Origin: Pararhizobium polonicum
GTDB taxonomy: Bacteria; Pseudomonadota; Alphaproteobacteria; Rhizobiales; Rhizobiaceae
NCBI RefSeq assembly: GCF_001687365.1
Contig: NZ_LGLV01000004.1
Coordinates: 186,001-250,000 of the forward strand
DNA: 64,000 nucleotides
Direction: 5' to 3'
Position numbers and translations under genes: made by a program. Below, one piece after another: positions 1 through 8,245 of this stretch (its first letter is position 1; each line of letters starts with the position of its first letter). The notes below the pieces were generated by a model. The model worked only from the letters and a program-made list of their open reading frames with translations. It was not told the origin of the DNA and ran no database searches.

Positions 1-104
1 GTCGCGCCCTTGAGGCCAAGCTCGGCGATCGTATCGAGAGTCGCCTCGATCAGCTCCTGCCGCCGCTCCCCTTCCGGTGCGCGATGGAATGTCCGGCGGT
101 TCAT
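1..104 (-). CDS. TetR/BetI-like transcriptional regulator, N-terminal fragment
   Basis: Only the first 34-35 residues are in the window; the gene runs off the left edge on the minus strand. The visible part begins MNRRTFHRAPEGERRQELI and continues into a helix ending in AELGLKGAT, the usual start of a TetR-family DNA-binding domain and close in pattern to BetI. Its ATG overlaps the stop codon of the amidinohydrolase gene (ATGA), so the two are translationally coupled and probably one operon. A local regulator of the adjacent amino acid catabolism and transport genes is inferred from position. The ligand-binding domain is not visible, so its effector cannot be judged. Confidence 0.75.
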   Translation of the reverse strand, partial: MNRRTFHRAPEGERRQELIEATLDTIAELGLKGA

Positions 105-979
105 TCAGCCCGCCGCAGAACCGGCCGCGTCAGGCATGTCGGGCCGCCTTCGCAGGCGATGCAAAGCGCATCGGCCTCGAAGGTCTCGACCGTGCAGCCG
201 GCCGCTTCCATCGCCGCCCTGGTCTTGGGGAAACCCGCCACCATGATCACTTCGTTCGGCCGGACCGGCAGAACGTTGAGGCTGAGGCCGTTGCTGGCAT
301 GGAACTCGTCGGCCGGCGCCTCGATCAGGGTGATGCCCCATTCCTTGAGTAACTGGTAGAACGACGCCGGCAGGAGCGGCGCAAAGACCAGCGCCAGATC
401 GCGCGACAGCGGGCTCATCACCGACATCAGATGCAGGCAGGCTTCCTCGCCCTGCCAGAGCGGCAGGTCGTAGCCGAGCACGGTGATGCCGTGCGGATCG
501 AGCATTTCGGTGAGCTGGGAGATGCCTTCCTCGTTGGTCCGCACGCCACGGCCAACCACCAGCGTCTCGGCGTCCAGCCAGATGCAATCGCCGCCCTCGA
601 CCGTGCCCGGCGCGACGATGCGGCCGAGGATCGGGATGCCGGCCTTCTTGTAGGCTGCCTCGTGCAGCGCCGTTTCGCCGGCACGCAGCGGCTTGCCCAT
701 GCGCAGAAGGATGGCGCCATGGTCGGACATCAGCGACGGATCGTGGGTGAACATGGCGTCGGCGAGACCGTCGCCCTTGTCCTCCAGCCAGAGGATTTCG
801 GCGCCGGATTTCTCCACCAGACGGGCGAATTCCACATATTGCCGCACGGCCTTCTCGCCATCGAAGGTCGGCCCGTAATGCCATTTCGCAGGATCGGCGG
901 AGGCAAGGCTTGCGCCCGGCCGGCGCATCAGCACACGCTTCAGATTGGCCGACATCTCCTGCGAACCATAAGCCGTCAT
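101..979 (-). CDS. Amidinohydrolase of the arginine deiminase/DDAH family
   Basis: 292-residue cytosolic enzyme of the guanidine-modifying superfamily. The family hydrolyses arginine or N-methylated arginine at the guanidine carbon, giving citrulline plus ammonia or methylamine. Visible landmarks are EGGD at residues 128-131, the catalytic His183 in HLMSVMS, and the nucleophile Cys282 in GGPTCLTRP near the C-terminus, so all key residues are present. The start has a good AGGAG site seven bases upstream. It is divergent from a polar amino acid ABC importer and an M20 amidohydrolase, and followed by a coupled TetR gene, which suggests catabolism of an imported arginine-like compound. Whether the substrate is arginine, dimethylarginine or another guanidine cannot be read from the sequence. 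Confidence 0.85.
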   Translation of the reverse strand: MTAYGSQEMSANLKRVLMRRPGASLASADPAKWHYGPTFDGEKAVRQYVEFARLVEKSGAEILWLEDKGDGLADAMFTHDPSLMSDHGAILLRMGKPLRAGETALHEAAYKKAGIPILGRIVAPGTVEGGDCIWLDAETLVVGRGVRTNEEGISQLTEMLDPHGITVLGYDLPLWQGEEACLHLMSVMSPLSRDLALVFAPLLPASFYQLLKEWGITLIEAPADEFHASNGLSLNVLPVRPNEVIMVAGFPKTRAAMEAAGCTVETFEADALCIACEGGPTCLTRPVLRRAE

Positions 980-1190
980 CGTCTACTCCTGCTGGAAATT
1001 TGATCATATGGAGGGACTGCCAGAAAAAGCAGCGTCAGCGTTATTATACGGTTGAATAATTTCTGCACAAGTGCCACGATGGCTTTCATGGAACAGCGTG
1101 ACAGGCAAAAATGCCGCACGACAGACAAAACAGGGGAACTGTTTTCATGCGTTCAGATTTGGCGACCTGTCTCGACGGGACAGACCTTTC

Positions 1191-1964
1191 ATGACGAAAC
1201 CAGCCCAGGCGATTGCGGTCACAAACCTCCACAAACGTTTCGGGCCGCTCGAAGTGCTCAAGGGCGTTTCACTGACAGCCAATGAAGGCGACGTTATCGC
1301 CATCATCGGCGGCAGCGGCTCGGGCAAGTCGACCTTCCTGCGCTGTATCAACATGCTGGAACTGCCCACCTCCGGGTCGGTGACCATCCATGGCGAGACC
1401 ATCGCCATGAAGAAGGACGGCCATGGCGGCCTGATGCCGTCCGACCGCAAACAGGTCCAGCGGCTGCGCACCCAGCTCGGCATGGTCTTCCAGAGCTTCA
1501 ATCTCTGGCAGCACATGACCATTCTCCAGAACGTCACCGAAGTCCCGATCCATGTGCTCGGCAAATCCAAGGACGAGGCCATTGCCACCGGCGAGGCGCT
1601 GCTGCGCCGTGTCGGCCTGTTCGAGAAGCGCGACGCCTATCCCGCCTTTCTATCCGGTGGCCAGCAGCAGCGCGCGGCAATTGCCCGGGCGCTCGCCATC
1701 CAGCCGCTGGTCATGCTGTTCGATGAGCCGACCTCGGCGCTCGATCCGCAACTCGTGGGAGAAGTGCTGACCGTCATCGGCGATCTTGCGAGGGAAAAGC
1801 GCACGATGATCCTGGTCACCCATGAGATGAAATTCGCCCGCAACGTGGCCAACCATATCGTCTTCCTGGCTGAGGGTGTCATCGACGAGCAGGGATCGCC
1901 GGACGAGATTTTCGGCAATCCCAGATCGGAACGCCTGAAGAAATTCATCAGCTCCATCCACTGA
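1191..1964 (+). CDS. Polar amino acid ABC transporter, ATP-binding protein (HisP/GlnQ type)
   Basis: 257-residue ATPase that would power import through the two permeases encoded downstream. Walker A is GGSGSGKS, the signature is LSGGQQQR, Walker B is VMLFDEPTSALD, and the H-loop is in LVTHEMKFA; all are intact. The reading frame extends upstream to 1071, but homology begins just after MTKPAQ, so the start at 1191 is chosen. First gene of a compact ATPase, binding protein, permease, permease operon of the HisJQMP/OccQMPT kind. Expression is divergent from the amidinohydrolase, and the 980-1190 region must hold both promoters. Specificity for a basic or polar amino acid is inferred from the family. 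Confidence 0.93.
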   Translation: MTKPAQAIAVTNLHKRFGPLEVLKGVSLTANEGDVIAIIGGSGSGKSTFLRCINMLELPTSGSVTIHGETIAMKKDGHGGLMPSDRKQVQRLRTQLGMVFQSFNLWQHMTILQNVTEVPIHVLGKSKDEAIATGEALLRRVGLFEKRDAYPAFLSGGQQQRAAIARALAIQPLVMLFDEPTSALDPQLVGEVLTVIGDLAREKRTMILVTHEMKFARNVANHIVFLAEGVIDEQGSPDEIFGNPRSERLKKFISSIH

Positions 1965-1993
1965 AAACCACCAAAACCAAAAAAGGGAACAGC

Positions 1994-2776
1994 ATGAAAA
2001 AGACGCTCAAAACCATCGCATTGTCGCTCGCTCTGGGCATTGCCGCCGCAGGTGCGGCTTCGGCCGAACCGGTCAAGGTCGGTTTCGCTGCCGAACCCTA
2101 CCCGCCGTTCACCTCGCCGGATGCCTCGGGCAACTGGGAAGGCTGGGAAGTGGACTTCCAGAAGGCCATCTGCGCCGAAGCCAAGCTCGACTGCGTGATC
2201 ACGCCCGTAGCCTGGGACGGCATCATTCCGGCGCTGACCTCCAAGAAGATCGACATGATCATCGGCTCGATGTCGATCACCGAGGAACGCCTGAAGACGA
2301 TCGATTTCTCCGACAAATATTACAACACCCCGACCGGCGTCATCGGCCCGAAGAGCGAGACCTTCGAAGCAACGCCGGAAGGCCTGAAGGGCAAGACCAT
2401 CGGCGTCCAGGTCTCGACCATCCACCAGGTCTATGCCGCAAAATACTTCGGTGAAAACGGCGCGACCGTGAAGGAATACCAGACCCAGGACGAAGCCAAC
2501 AACGACCTCGCCGCCGGCCGTCTTGACGCTGTTCAGGCCGACAGCATCGCGCTCGGCGCCTTTCTCCAGAGCGATCAGGGCAAGGAATGCTGCGACCTGA
2601 AGGGCATGGTCAAGGACGACCCGACCATCCTCGGCGCCGGCGTCGGCATCGGCATCCGCAAGGGCGAGGATGAACTGAAGGGCAAGCTCAACGCCGCGAT
2701 CAAGGCGATCCGCGCCAACGGCACCTACGATACCTTCTCCAAGAAATATTTCGATTTCAACATCTACGGCGAGTGA
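1994..2776 (+). CDS. Periplasmic amino acid-binding protein (LAO/HisJ/OccT type)
   Basis: 260-residue solute-binding protein with a Sec signal peptide (positive MKKTLK, hydrophobic core, cleavage near AASA-EP at about residue 24). The mature part carries the family 3 solute-binding fold: an opening VKVGFAAEPYPPF, then GWEVDFQKAIC, the ligand-handling segment IIGSMSITEERLKTIDFS, and a C-terminal FSKKYFDFNIYGE. It captures the substrate in the periplasm for the permease pair downstream. An AAGGGAAC site precedes the ATG. Members of this group bind arginine, lysine, ornithine, histidine or opines; the exact ligand is not decided by sequence alone. Confidence 0.92.
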   Translation: MKKTLKTIALSLALGIAAAGAASAEPVKVGFAAEPYPPFTSPDASGNWEGWEVDFQKAICAEAKLDCVITPVAWDGIIPALTSKKIDMIIGSMSITEERLKTIDFSDKYYNTPTGVIGPKSETFEATPEGLKGKTIGVQVSTIHQVYAAKYFGENGATVKEYQTQDEANNDLAAGRLDAVQADSIALGAFLQSDQGKECCDLKGMVKDDPTILGAGVGIGIRKGEDELKGKLNAAIKAIRANGTYDTFSKKYFDFNIYGE

Positions 2777-2804
2777 TCGGATGCGATGAGGCGGCCAGCA
2801 AAGG

Positions 2805-2917
2805 CCCCTCATCCGCCCTATCGGGCCCCTTCTCCCCGTTAAAACGGGGAGAAGGACGAAGCGGCAAACTCCGTCATCCCCTCTCCCCGCCTGTGGGGAG
2901 AGGGCTAGGGTGAGGGG
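2805..2917. repeat. Palindromic intergenic element (RIME-like)
   Basis: About 113 bp bounded by CCCCTCA and its complement TGAGGGG. Inside lie two strong hairpins: a perfect 13-bp stem at 2828-2855 (CCTTCTCCCCGTT, 2-base loop) and a second at about 2875-2904 (CCCTCTCCCC against GGGGAGAGGG). It sits between the binding protein and permease genes of one operon, so it may form a stabilising or attenuating structure in that mRNA. A sister copy lies at 25664-25794. The layout matches Rhizobium-specific intergenic mosaic elements, a known repeat class; exact class assignment is by resemblance. Confidence 0.85.
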
Positions 2918-2945
2918 CAAACACGTGCTCAACGATTGAGGACTC

Positions 2946-3674
2946 ATGGCCGATCCTGCTTCATTCATCAACTGGGGCCTGCTCGCACTCGAACCGCCCG
3001 GCTGGGGCGGTGTTCTCCTGCGCGGCCTTGTGAATTCGATCGAGATCGCCATCGGCGGCTATACGTTCGGGCTGCTTCTCGGCATCGGCGGAGCGTGCGG
3101 AAAGCTCTATGGCGGACCGATCACGCGCGACCTGATGGAATGCTACACGACGATCGTGCGCGCCGTGCCGGAGCTGGTTCTCATCCTTCTGCTCTATTAC
3201 GCCGGCACCGACGCTCTCAACTATGTCCTTGCGCTGGCGGGGATCGGCCAGGTCGACATCAGCGGGCTGGTTGCCGGCATCTTCGTCATCGGTGTCGTTC
3301 AGGGGGCCTATACGACCGAGGTACTGCGCGGCGCCATCAAGGCCGTGCCGGCCGGACAGATCGAGGCGGCCCGCGCCTACGGCATGTCGCCGTTCAAGGT
3401 GATGACCCGCGTGACCCTGCCGGCAATGCTGCCCTATGCCATTCCCGGCCTGTCCAACCTCTGGCTGATCGCCACCAAGGACACCGCCCTTCTCGCCGTC
3501 GTCGGCTTCTCCGAGTTGACACTCGTCACCCGTCAGGCGGCGGGCGCCACCAAGGCCTATCTCCTGTTCTTTTGCGCGGCCGGCATGCTCTATCTGATGC
3601 TGACGCTTGTCTCGGATTTCTTCATCAAGATCATCGAGCGCCGGGCCCGGCGCGGCTTCGTGGAGCAGTCATGA
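2946..3674 (+). CDS. Polar amino acid ABC transporter permease (HisQ/OccQ type)
   Basis: 242-residue inner-membrane permease with about five membrane segments. The ABC permease loop is seen as EAARAYGMSPFKVMTRVTLPAMLPYAIPG, the EAA motif that docks on the ATPase. The frame can be opened further upstream but the first convincing start is the ATG at 2946. Its stop codon overlaps the ATG of the second permease (ATGA at 3671-3674), showing translational coupling of the two half-channels. It follows the palindromic element that separates it from the binding protein gene. Confidence 0.92.
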   Translation: MADPASFINWGLLALEPPGWGGVLLRGLVNSIEIAIGGYTFGLLLGIGGACGKLYGGPITRDLMECYTTIVRAVPELVLILLLYYAGTDALNYVLALAGIGQVDISGLVAGIFVIGVVQGAYTTEVLRGAIKAVPAGQIEAARAYGMSPFKVMTRVTLPAMLPYAIPGLSNLWLIATKDTALLAVVGFSELTLVTRQAAGATKAYLLFFCAAGMLYLMLTLVSDFFIKIIERRARRGFVEQS

Positions 3675-4510
3675 GCGACACCTCCACCACCGATATCACT
3701 ACCCATGCCATGGCGATCACCCCGGAGGATCTGCCGACACGCGACAGCTTCTTCAAGCCGCACCGCATCGTCCTTTTGCTGATCCTCGCCGCCCTTGTCT
3801 TCTGTATCGTCTGGTTCATGCGCTGGGACTGGCTGCCGAAATACCTGCCGCGGCTCGGCTACGGCATCCTGATAACGCTGGCCATGCTGTTCAGCACCTC
3901 GATCCTGGGCTTTCTGCTGGCCGTGCCTTTGGGGCTGGTTCAGGTAACAGGTCCCTGGCCGCTGAAGACGCTTGCCAAGACGTTCTGCACCATCGTTCGC
4001 GGCACGCCGCTGCTATTGCAACTCTGGCTTCTTTATTATGGGCTCGGCTCGCTGTTCCCCCAGTTTCCGGCCATCCGTCAGTCCTTCCTGTGGCCATACC
4101 TGCGCGAATCCTGGCCCTATGGCGTCGCCGCGCTGACCATTTCATTCGCGGCCTACGAGGGTGAAGTGATGCGCGGCGCGTTTGCCGGCGTGCCTGCGGG
4201 AGAGCTTGAGGCCGCCCGCGCCTATGGCATGAGCCGCTGGACAGTGTTTCGCCGCATCTGGCTGCCGCGCGCCATCCACCGGGCGCTGCCGACACTGAAC
4301 GGCGAAACCGTGCTACAGCTGAAGGCGACGCCGCTGGTTGCGACCATCACCGTCATCGACGTCTATTCCGTCATCTCCAAGGTCCGCCAGGATACCTACA
4401 TCACCTATGAGCCTCTGCTGCTGCTCGCACTGATCTATATGTGCCTGACCGGAATTCTTGTCATAGCCTTCCGCTACCTTGAAAATCGCATACCAACCCG
4501 TGGTGCCTGA
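3671..4510 (+). CDS. Polar amino acid ABC transporter permease (HisM/OccM type)
   Basis: 279-residue second permease subunit. A hydrophilic N-terminal stretch of about 35 residues precedes the first membrane segment (IVLLLILAALVFCIVWFM); the EAA loop is EAARAYGMSRWTVFRRIWLPRAIHRALP. The long open frame before it in the same phase is spurious; the ATG at 3671 overlaps the stop of the partner permease and gives the normal family length. The two permeases would form a heterodimer with the ATPase dimer. It ends one base before the M20 hydrolase start, so the hydrolase belongs to the same transcript. Confidence 0.92.
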   Translation: MSDTSTTDITTHAMAITPEDLPTRDSFFKPHRIVLLLILAALVFCIVWFMRWDWLPKYLPRLGYGILITLAMLFSTSILGFLLAVPLGLVQVTGPWPLKTLAKTFCTIVRGTPLLLQLWLLYYGLGSLFPQFPAIRQSFLWPYLRESWPYGVAALTISFAAYEGEVMRGAFAGVPAGELEAARAYGMSRWTVFRRIWLPRAIHRALPTLNGETVLQLKATPLVATITVIDVYSVISKVRQDTYITYEPLLLLALIYMCLTGILVIAFRYLENRIPTRGA

Positions 4511-4511
4511 C

Positions 4512-5681
4512 ATGACCTTGAACGTGAACCTGACCAATTCCATGCCGGAACTGGTCGCCATCCGCCGCGACCTGCATGCCCATCCGGAACTGGGGCTCGA
4601 GGAAGTCCGCACTTCCAGCTTCGTCGCCACCTGTCTCGAGGGCCTCGGCTATACTGTGACCCGCGGACTGGCCAAGACCGGCCTTGTCGCCACCTTGAAG
4701 AACGGCACCAGCAACCGCTCGATCGGTATCCGCGCCGATATGGACGCCCTGCCGATCGTCGAGGAAACCGGCCTCGACTATGCGTCGAAGACCCCCGGCC
4801 TGATGCATGCCTGCGGCCATGACGGCCATACGACCATGCTTCTGGGGGCCGCCCGCGCCATCGCCGAACGGAAAAATTTCGACGGCACCGTGCACCTGAT
4901 CTTTCAGCCGGCCGAGGAGAATTTCGGCGGCGCCAAGATCATGATGGACGAGGGACTGTTCGACAAATTCCCCTGCGACGCGGTTTTTGCGCTCCATAAC
5001 GAACCCGGCCTGCCCTTCGGCCAGTTCGCGCTCAGGGATGGTCCGATCATGGCGGCGGTCGACGAAGCGAAGATCACCGTCCACGGCCTTGGCGGTCACG
5101 GCGCCGAACCGCAGGAAACCGCCGACCCGATCGTCTGCGGCGCCTCGATCGTCATGGCGCTGCAATCGATCGTGTCGCGCAACATCCATCCGATGGACCC
5201 GACCGTCATCACCGTCGGCTCCTTCCACAGCGGCTCGGCCAGCAACATCATTCCCGAACGTGCCGAGATCGTCGTCGGCATCCGTTCCTTCGATCCGAAA
5301 GTCCGCGACGAACTGGAACGCCGCATCCGTCTCGTCGCCGAAAACCAGGCGCAAAGCTTCGGCATGACGGCCACCGTCGACTATCAGCGCAGCTATGACG
5401 CGACGATCAACCACAAGGCCGAAACCGACTTCGTCCGCGATCTGGCCGTGCGCTTTGCCGGTGCCGACAAGGTCGTGGATCTGGAACGCCCCTTCATGGG
5501 CAGCGAGGACTTCGCCTATATGCTAAAGGACAGGCCGGGCACCTATTTCTTCCTCGGCTCCAGCGTGACCGGCACCGAAAAATCGCTGCATCATCCCGGC
5601 TATAATTTCAACGACGACCTCCTGCCGATCGGCGCCGCCTTCTGGACGGAGCTGGCGGAAGCCTATCTTGCCCGGCCGTAA
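4512..5681 (+). CDS. M20 family metallo-amidohydrolase (hippurate/IAA-amino acid hydrolase-like)
   Basis: 389-residue cytosolic metal-dependent amidohydrolase. Metal-site motifs are visible: HAHPELGLEE near the N-terminus, IRADMDALPI, HACGHDGHT, QPAEENFGG and the late FMGSEDFAYM. The family splits N-acyl amino acids or related amides. The frame opens at 4479, but the ATG at 4512 is chosen because it follows the permease stop by one base and matches the family N-terminus (MPELVAIRRDLHAHPELG). As last gene of the importer operon, it probably processes what the importer brings in, which hints that the cargo is an N-acylated or conjugated amino acid. Confidence 0.9.
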   Translation: MTLNVNLTNSMPELVAIRRDLHAHPELGLEEVRTSSFVATCLEGLGYTVTRGLAKTGLVATLKNGTSNRSIGIRADMDALPIVEETGLDYASKTPGLMHACGHDGHTTMLLGAARAIAERKNFDGTVHLIFQPAEENFGGAKIMMDEGLFDKFPCDAVFALHNEPGLPFGQFALRDGPIMAAVDEAKITVHGLGGHGAEPQETADPIVCGASIVMALQSIVSRNIHPMDPTVITVGSFHSGSASNIIPERAEIVVGIRSFDPKVRDELERRIRLVAENQAQSFGMTATVDYQRSYDATINHKAETDFVRDLAVRFAGADKVVDLERPFMGSEDFAYMLKDRPGTYFFLGSSVTGTEKSLHHPGYNFNDDLLPIGAAFWTELAEAYLARP

Positions 5682-5700
5682 TATCCCAAAAAAGAAAAGG

Positions 5701-5724
5701 CCGCAGGAAGGGACATTCCTGCGG
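5701..5724 (-). terminator. Intrinsic terminator for the 5787-6350 gene
   Basis: An 8-bp stem CCGCAGGA/TCCTGCGG with an 8-base loop. Read on the minus strand it is followed by CC and then TTTTCTTTTTT, a good U-tract, so it ends leftward transcription of the transglutaminase-like gene. It also lies just after the rightward M20 gene but has no U-tract in that direction. Confidence 0.8.
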
Positions 5725-5786
5725 CAAGGTGGGACAGTTTTCAGGCAAAGTCGGGCTTTAGATAAAGCCGGTGTCGCGGCGGGCGA

Positions 5787-6350
5787 TCAATCGAAGAAGC
5801 GCACCGTGCTGAGCGCAGCGAAGCTGTAACCCGTCGCGTTGCGCTTCATCACCGAGGCCTGGCGATTGTCGAGGACGAGCTCGCCGGTCGAGGTGGTGAC
5901 GACGAGAACGGAATGGCTGCGGCCTTCCGGCGTGGTGACGCTGGCGACGCGCAGGGCGCCTGCCGGCAGGCCGGCGCGGATCAGCTGGCCGCGCTTCATC
6001 ATCGCATAATCGTCGCTGGCGCCCGACAGCGGGTTCAGCGACAGGAATTCGCGGCTGGCCCGGATATCCGGCATCACCCGGTTGACGGTCCGGTTGACCG
6101 AGGCCAGCACGGTGCGCAGCTTGTTGGTGTAGGCGATGACGTTGCGGCTCGAGGTGCGGCATTCGTTGCCGTATTGCAGGCAGAAAAGCTGGTAGGAGAG
6201 CGCGGTGCGCTCGCTGAACTCGACATTGCGCACCGGCATGGTGGCGCTGATGGAGCGGGCGGCGGACGAAATGCTCATGGCCTGCGACGGCGCTGCGGCC
6301 GTGGCGGCGATACCGATCGCCATGGCGATCGCAAAAATTCGTTTCAACAT
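5787..6350 (-). CDS. Transglutaminase-like cysteine peptidase family protein, catalytic Cys apparently lost
   Basis: 187-residue exported protein with a signal peptide (MLKRIFAIAMAIGIAATAAAP, cleavage near SQA). It resembles the bacterial transglutaminase-like cysteine proteinase family (DUF920) common in rhizobia: the stretch GASDDYAMMKRGQLIRAGL aligns with the family core G-x-C-x-D-Y/F-A-x-x-KR, and the later HSVLVV and ELVLDNR match the catalytic His and Asp blocks. The position normally held by the nucleophilic Cys reads Ser here, so the protein may be catalytically dead or changed in chemistry. The ATG at 6350 has an AGGG site eight bases upstream; the frame extends further upstream without support. 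Single gene with its own terminator. Confidence 0.8.
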   Translation of the reverse strand: MLKRIFAIAMAIGIAATAAAPSQAMSISSAARSISATMPVRNVEFSERTALSYQLFCLQYGNECRTSSRNVIAYTNKLRTVLASVNRTVNRVMPDIRASREFLSLNPLSGASDDYAMMKRGQLIRAGLPAGALRVASVTTPEGRSHSVLVVTTSTGELVLDNRQASVMKRNATGYSFAALSTVRFFD

Positions 6351-6820
6351 GACCCTGTCCCTGGTTCTGTTCCGTCCCACCGTCCCTGTCCGGACAGCGT
6401 CGGTTTTATGTGCCGGATTCATTCCGGGCACCGGGGAGAGCATCATGCTGCGAAACCATTGGGCCGGCTTCGTTCTCCGATGAGAGGACCATAGCCGCGA
6501 CAGTTTGCGGGCCGCTTAAATCGATATCTACAATTTTACACAATGCGCATTTTTCAGAAAATCCGATTCAAAACAGCCGACAAGTTGATGCAAAGGCGAA
6601 CCATCGTGGCTGACGGCCGGCCGGGTGCAACTATGCCGCAGGCGGGCGATTGTCGCAGTGTGACACTATGGTTGCACCGACGTCATTGACCTTTCGCTCA
6701 CGGACCGCAGATTATGTCTGAGGGTTGAGGCACCGCAGATATCCGTTCAGGCCGGGGACAGGCCATGATGAATGGAGAGACCGCAAGACGGCGGCCATAC
6801 CCCTCTGAAAGGAATGTGCC
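6351..6820. other. 470-bp intergenic region between divergent genes
   Basis: This region must carry the promoters of the leftward transglutaminase-like gene and the rightward cydAB operon. A weak -35/-10 pair (TTGACC at about 6688, GATTAT about 18 bases later) could drive cydA. No FNR/FixK-type TTGAT-N4-ATCAA box and no convincing ORF were found. Confidence 0.4.
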
Positions 6821-8245
6821 GTGTTCGAAAGCCTTGACGCGACGTTGCTCGCCCGTATCCAGTTTGCCTTTACCGTCTCGTTTCACATCATCTTCCCCGC
6901 CTTTTCCATCGGCCTTGCGAGTTATCTCGCGGTGCTGGAGGCGCTCTGGCTGTGGAAGAAGGATCAGGTCTACATGGACCTGTTCAACTTCTGGAAGACG
7001 ATCTTCGCCGTCGCCTTCGGCATGGGCGTCGTCTCCGGCATCGTCATGTCCTACCAGTTCGGCACCAACTGGAGCGTCTTTTCCGACAAGGCCGGGCCGG
7101 TCATCGGCCCGCTGATGGGCTATGAGGTGCTGACCGCCTTCTTCCTGGAGGCCGGCTTTCTCGGCGTCATGCTGTTTGGCCTGCATCGCGTCGGTCCGAA
7201 GCTGCATTTCCTCGCCACCTTCATGGTCGCCTTCGGCACGCTGATCTCGGCGACCTGGATCCTCGCCGTAAACTCCTGGATGCAGACGCCCGCCGGCTTC
7301 GGCATGAACGAGGCCGGGCAGTTCATTCCACTCGACTGGTGGAAAATCATCTTCAACCCGTCCTTCCCCTATCGCCTGACGCATATGGTGCTGGCCGCCT
7401 ACCTCACCACAGCCTTCGTGGTCGGTGCCGTCGGAGCCTGGCATCTGCTGAAAAACACCGCGCCGCGCCGGTCGCGCACGATGTTCTCGATGGCCATGTG
7501 GATGGCGGTGATCGTCGCGCCGATCCAGATCCTTGCCGGCGACGCCCACGGCCTCAACACGCTGGAACATCAGCCCGTCAAGGTCATGGCGATGGAAGGT
7601 CACTTCCAGAGCCATCCGGACGGGGCACCGCTGATCCTGTTCGGCATTCCCAACACCGCCGAAAAGCGCATCGACTACGCCATCGAGATTCCAAAACTCT
7701 CCAGCCTCATCCTGAAGCACGACCTGAACGCGCCGCTGGCCGGTCTCGACACCATTCCGGACAATCTGCAGCCACCGGTCGCAGTGATTTTCTGGTCCTT
7801 CCGCGTCATGGTCGGCATCGGTTTTGCCATGCTCGGCATCGGCCTGTGGAGCCTGTGGTGTCGGGTGAAGGGCACGCTCGACAGCAGCGACTGGCTGCAT
7901 CGCGCCGCCGTGCTGATGGGGCCTGCCGGTTTCGTCGCCGTGCTGGCCGGATGGATCACCACCGAGGTCGGCCGCCAGCCTTATACGATCTACGGCCAGC
8001 TTTTGACGGTCGACTCGATCTCGCCGGTCGCGGCCCCCGCCGTCGCCGCCTCGCTGATCGCCTTCATCATCGTCTATTTCCTCGTCTTCGGCGCCGGCAC
8101 CTTCTACATCCTGCGGCTGATGAAGCGCCTGCCGCGCGATCCGATGCCCGACCTCGAGGATGGACCGATCCGCACCGCCGCACACACGCATGCCGGACAT
8201 GCACATGTTGGACATACACATGGGAGCGCACATCGTGGCCATTGA
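6821..8245 (+). CDS. cydA: Cytochrome bd-type (CIO) quinol oxidase subunit I
   Basis: 474-residue inner-membrane subunit that binds the haems and the quinol and reduces oxygen to water. His22 in FTVSFHIIFPAF and the His in RLTHMVLAAYL correspond to known haem ligands; the acidic pair in GYEVLTAFFLEAGFLG matches the conserved proton-channel glutamates; GWITTEVGRQPYTIYGQL is the family signature near the quinol site. The short quinol loop and overall length fit the cyanide-insensitive CIO subgroup. Oddly, the last 20 residues hold eight histidines (pattern H-x-H repeated), a tail not usual in this subunit. It overlaps the likely cydB start by 11 bases. Confidence 0.95.
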   Translation: MFESLDATLLARIQFAFTVSFHIIFPAFSIGLASYLAVLEALWLWKKDQVYMDLFNFWKTIFAVAFGMGVVSGIVMSYQFGTNWSVFSDKAGPVIGPLMGYEVLTAFFLEAGFLGVMLFGLHRVGPKLHFLATFMVAFGTLISATWILAVNSWMQTPAGFGMNEAGQFIPLDWWKIIFNPSFPYRLTHMVLAAYLTTAFVVGAVGAWHLLKNTAPRRSRTMFSMAMWMAVIVAPIQILAGDAHGLNTLEHQPVKVMAMEGHFQSHPDGAPLILFGIPNTAEKRIDYAIEIPKLSSLILKHDLNAPLAGLDTIPDNLQPPVAVIFWSFRVMVGIGFAMLGIGLWSLWCRVKGTLDSSDWLHRAAVLMGPAGFVAVLAGWITTEVGRQPYTIYGQLLTVDSISPVAAPAVAASLIAFIIVYFLVFGAGTFYILRLMKRLPRDPMPDLEDGPIRTAAHTHAGHAHVGHTHGSAHRGH

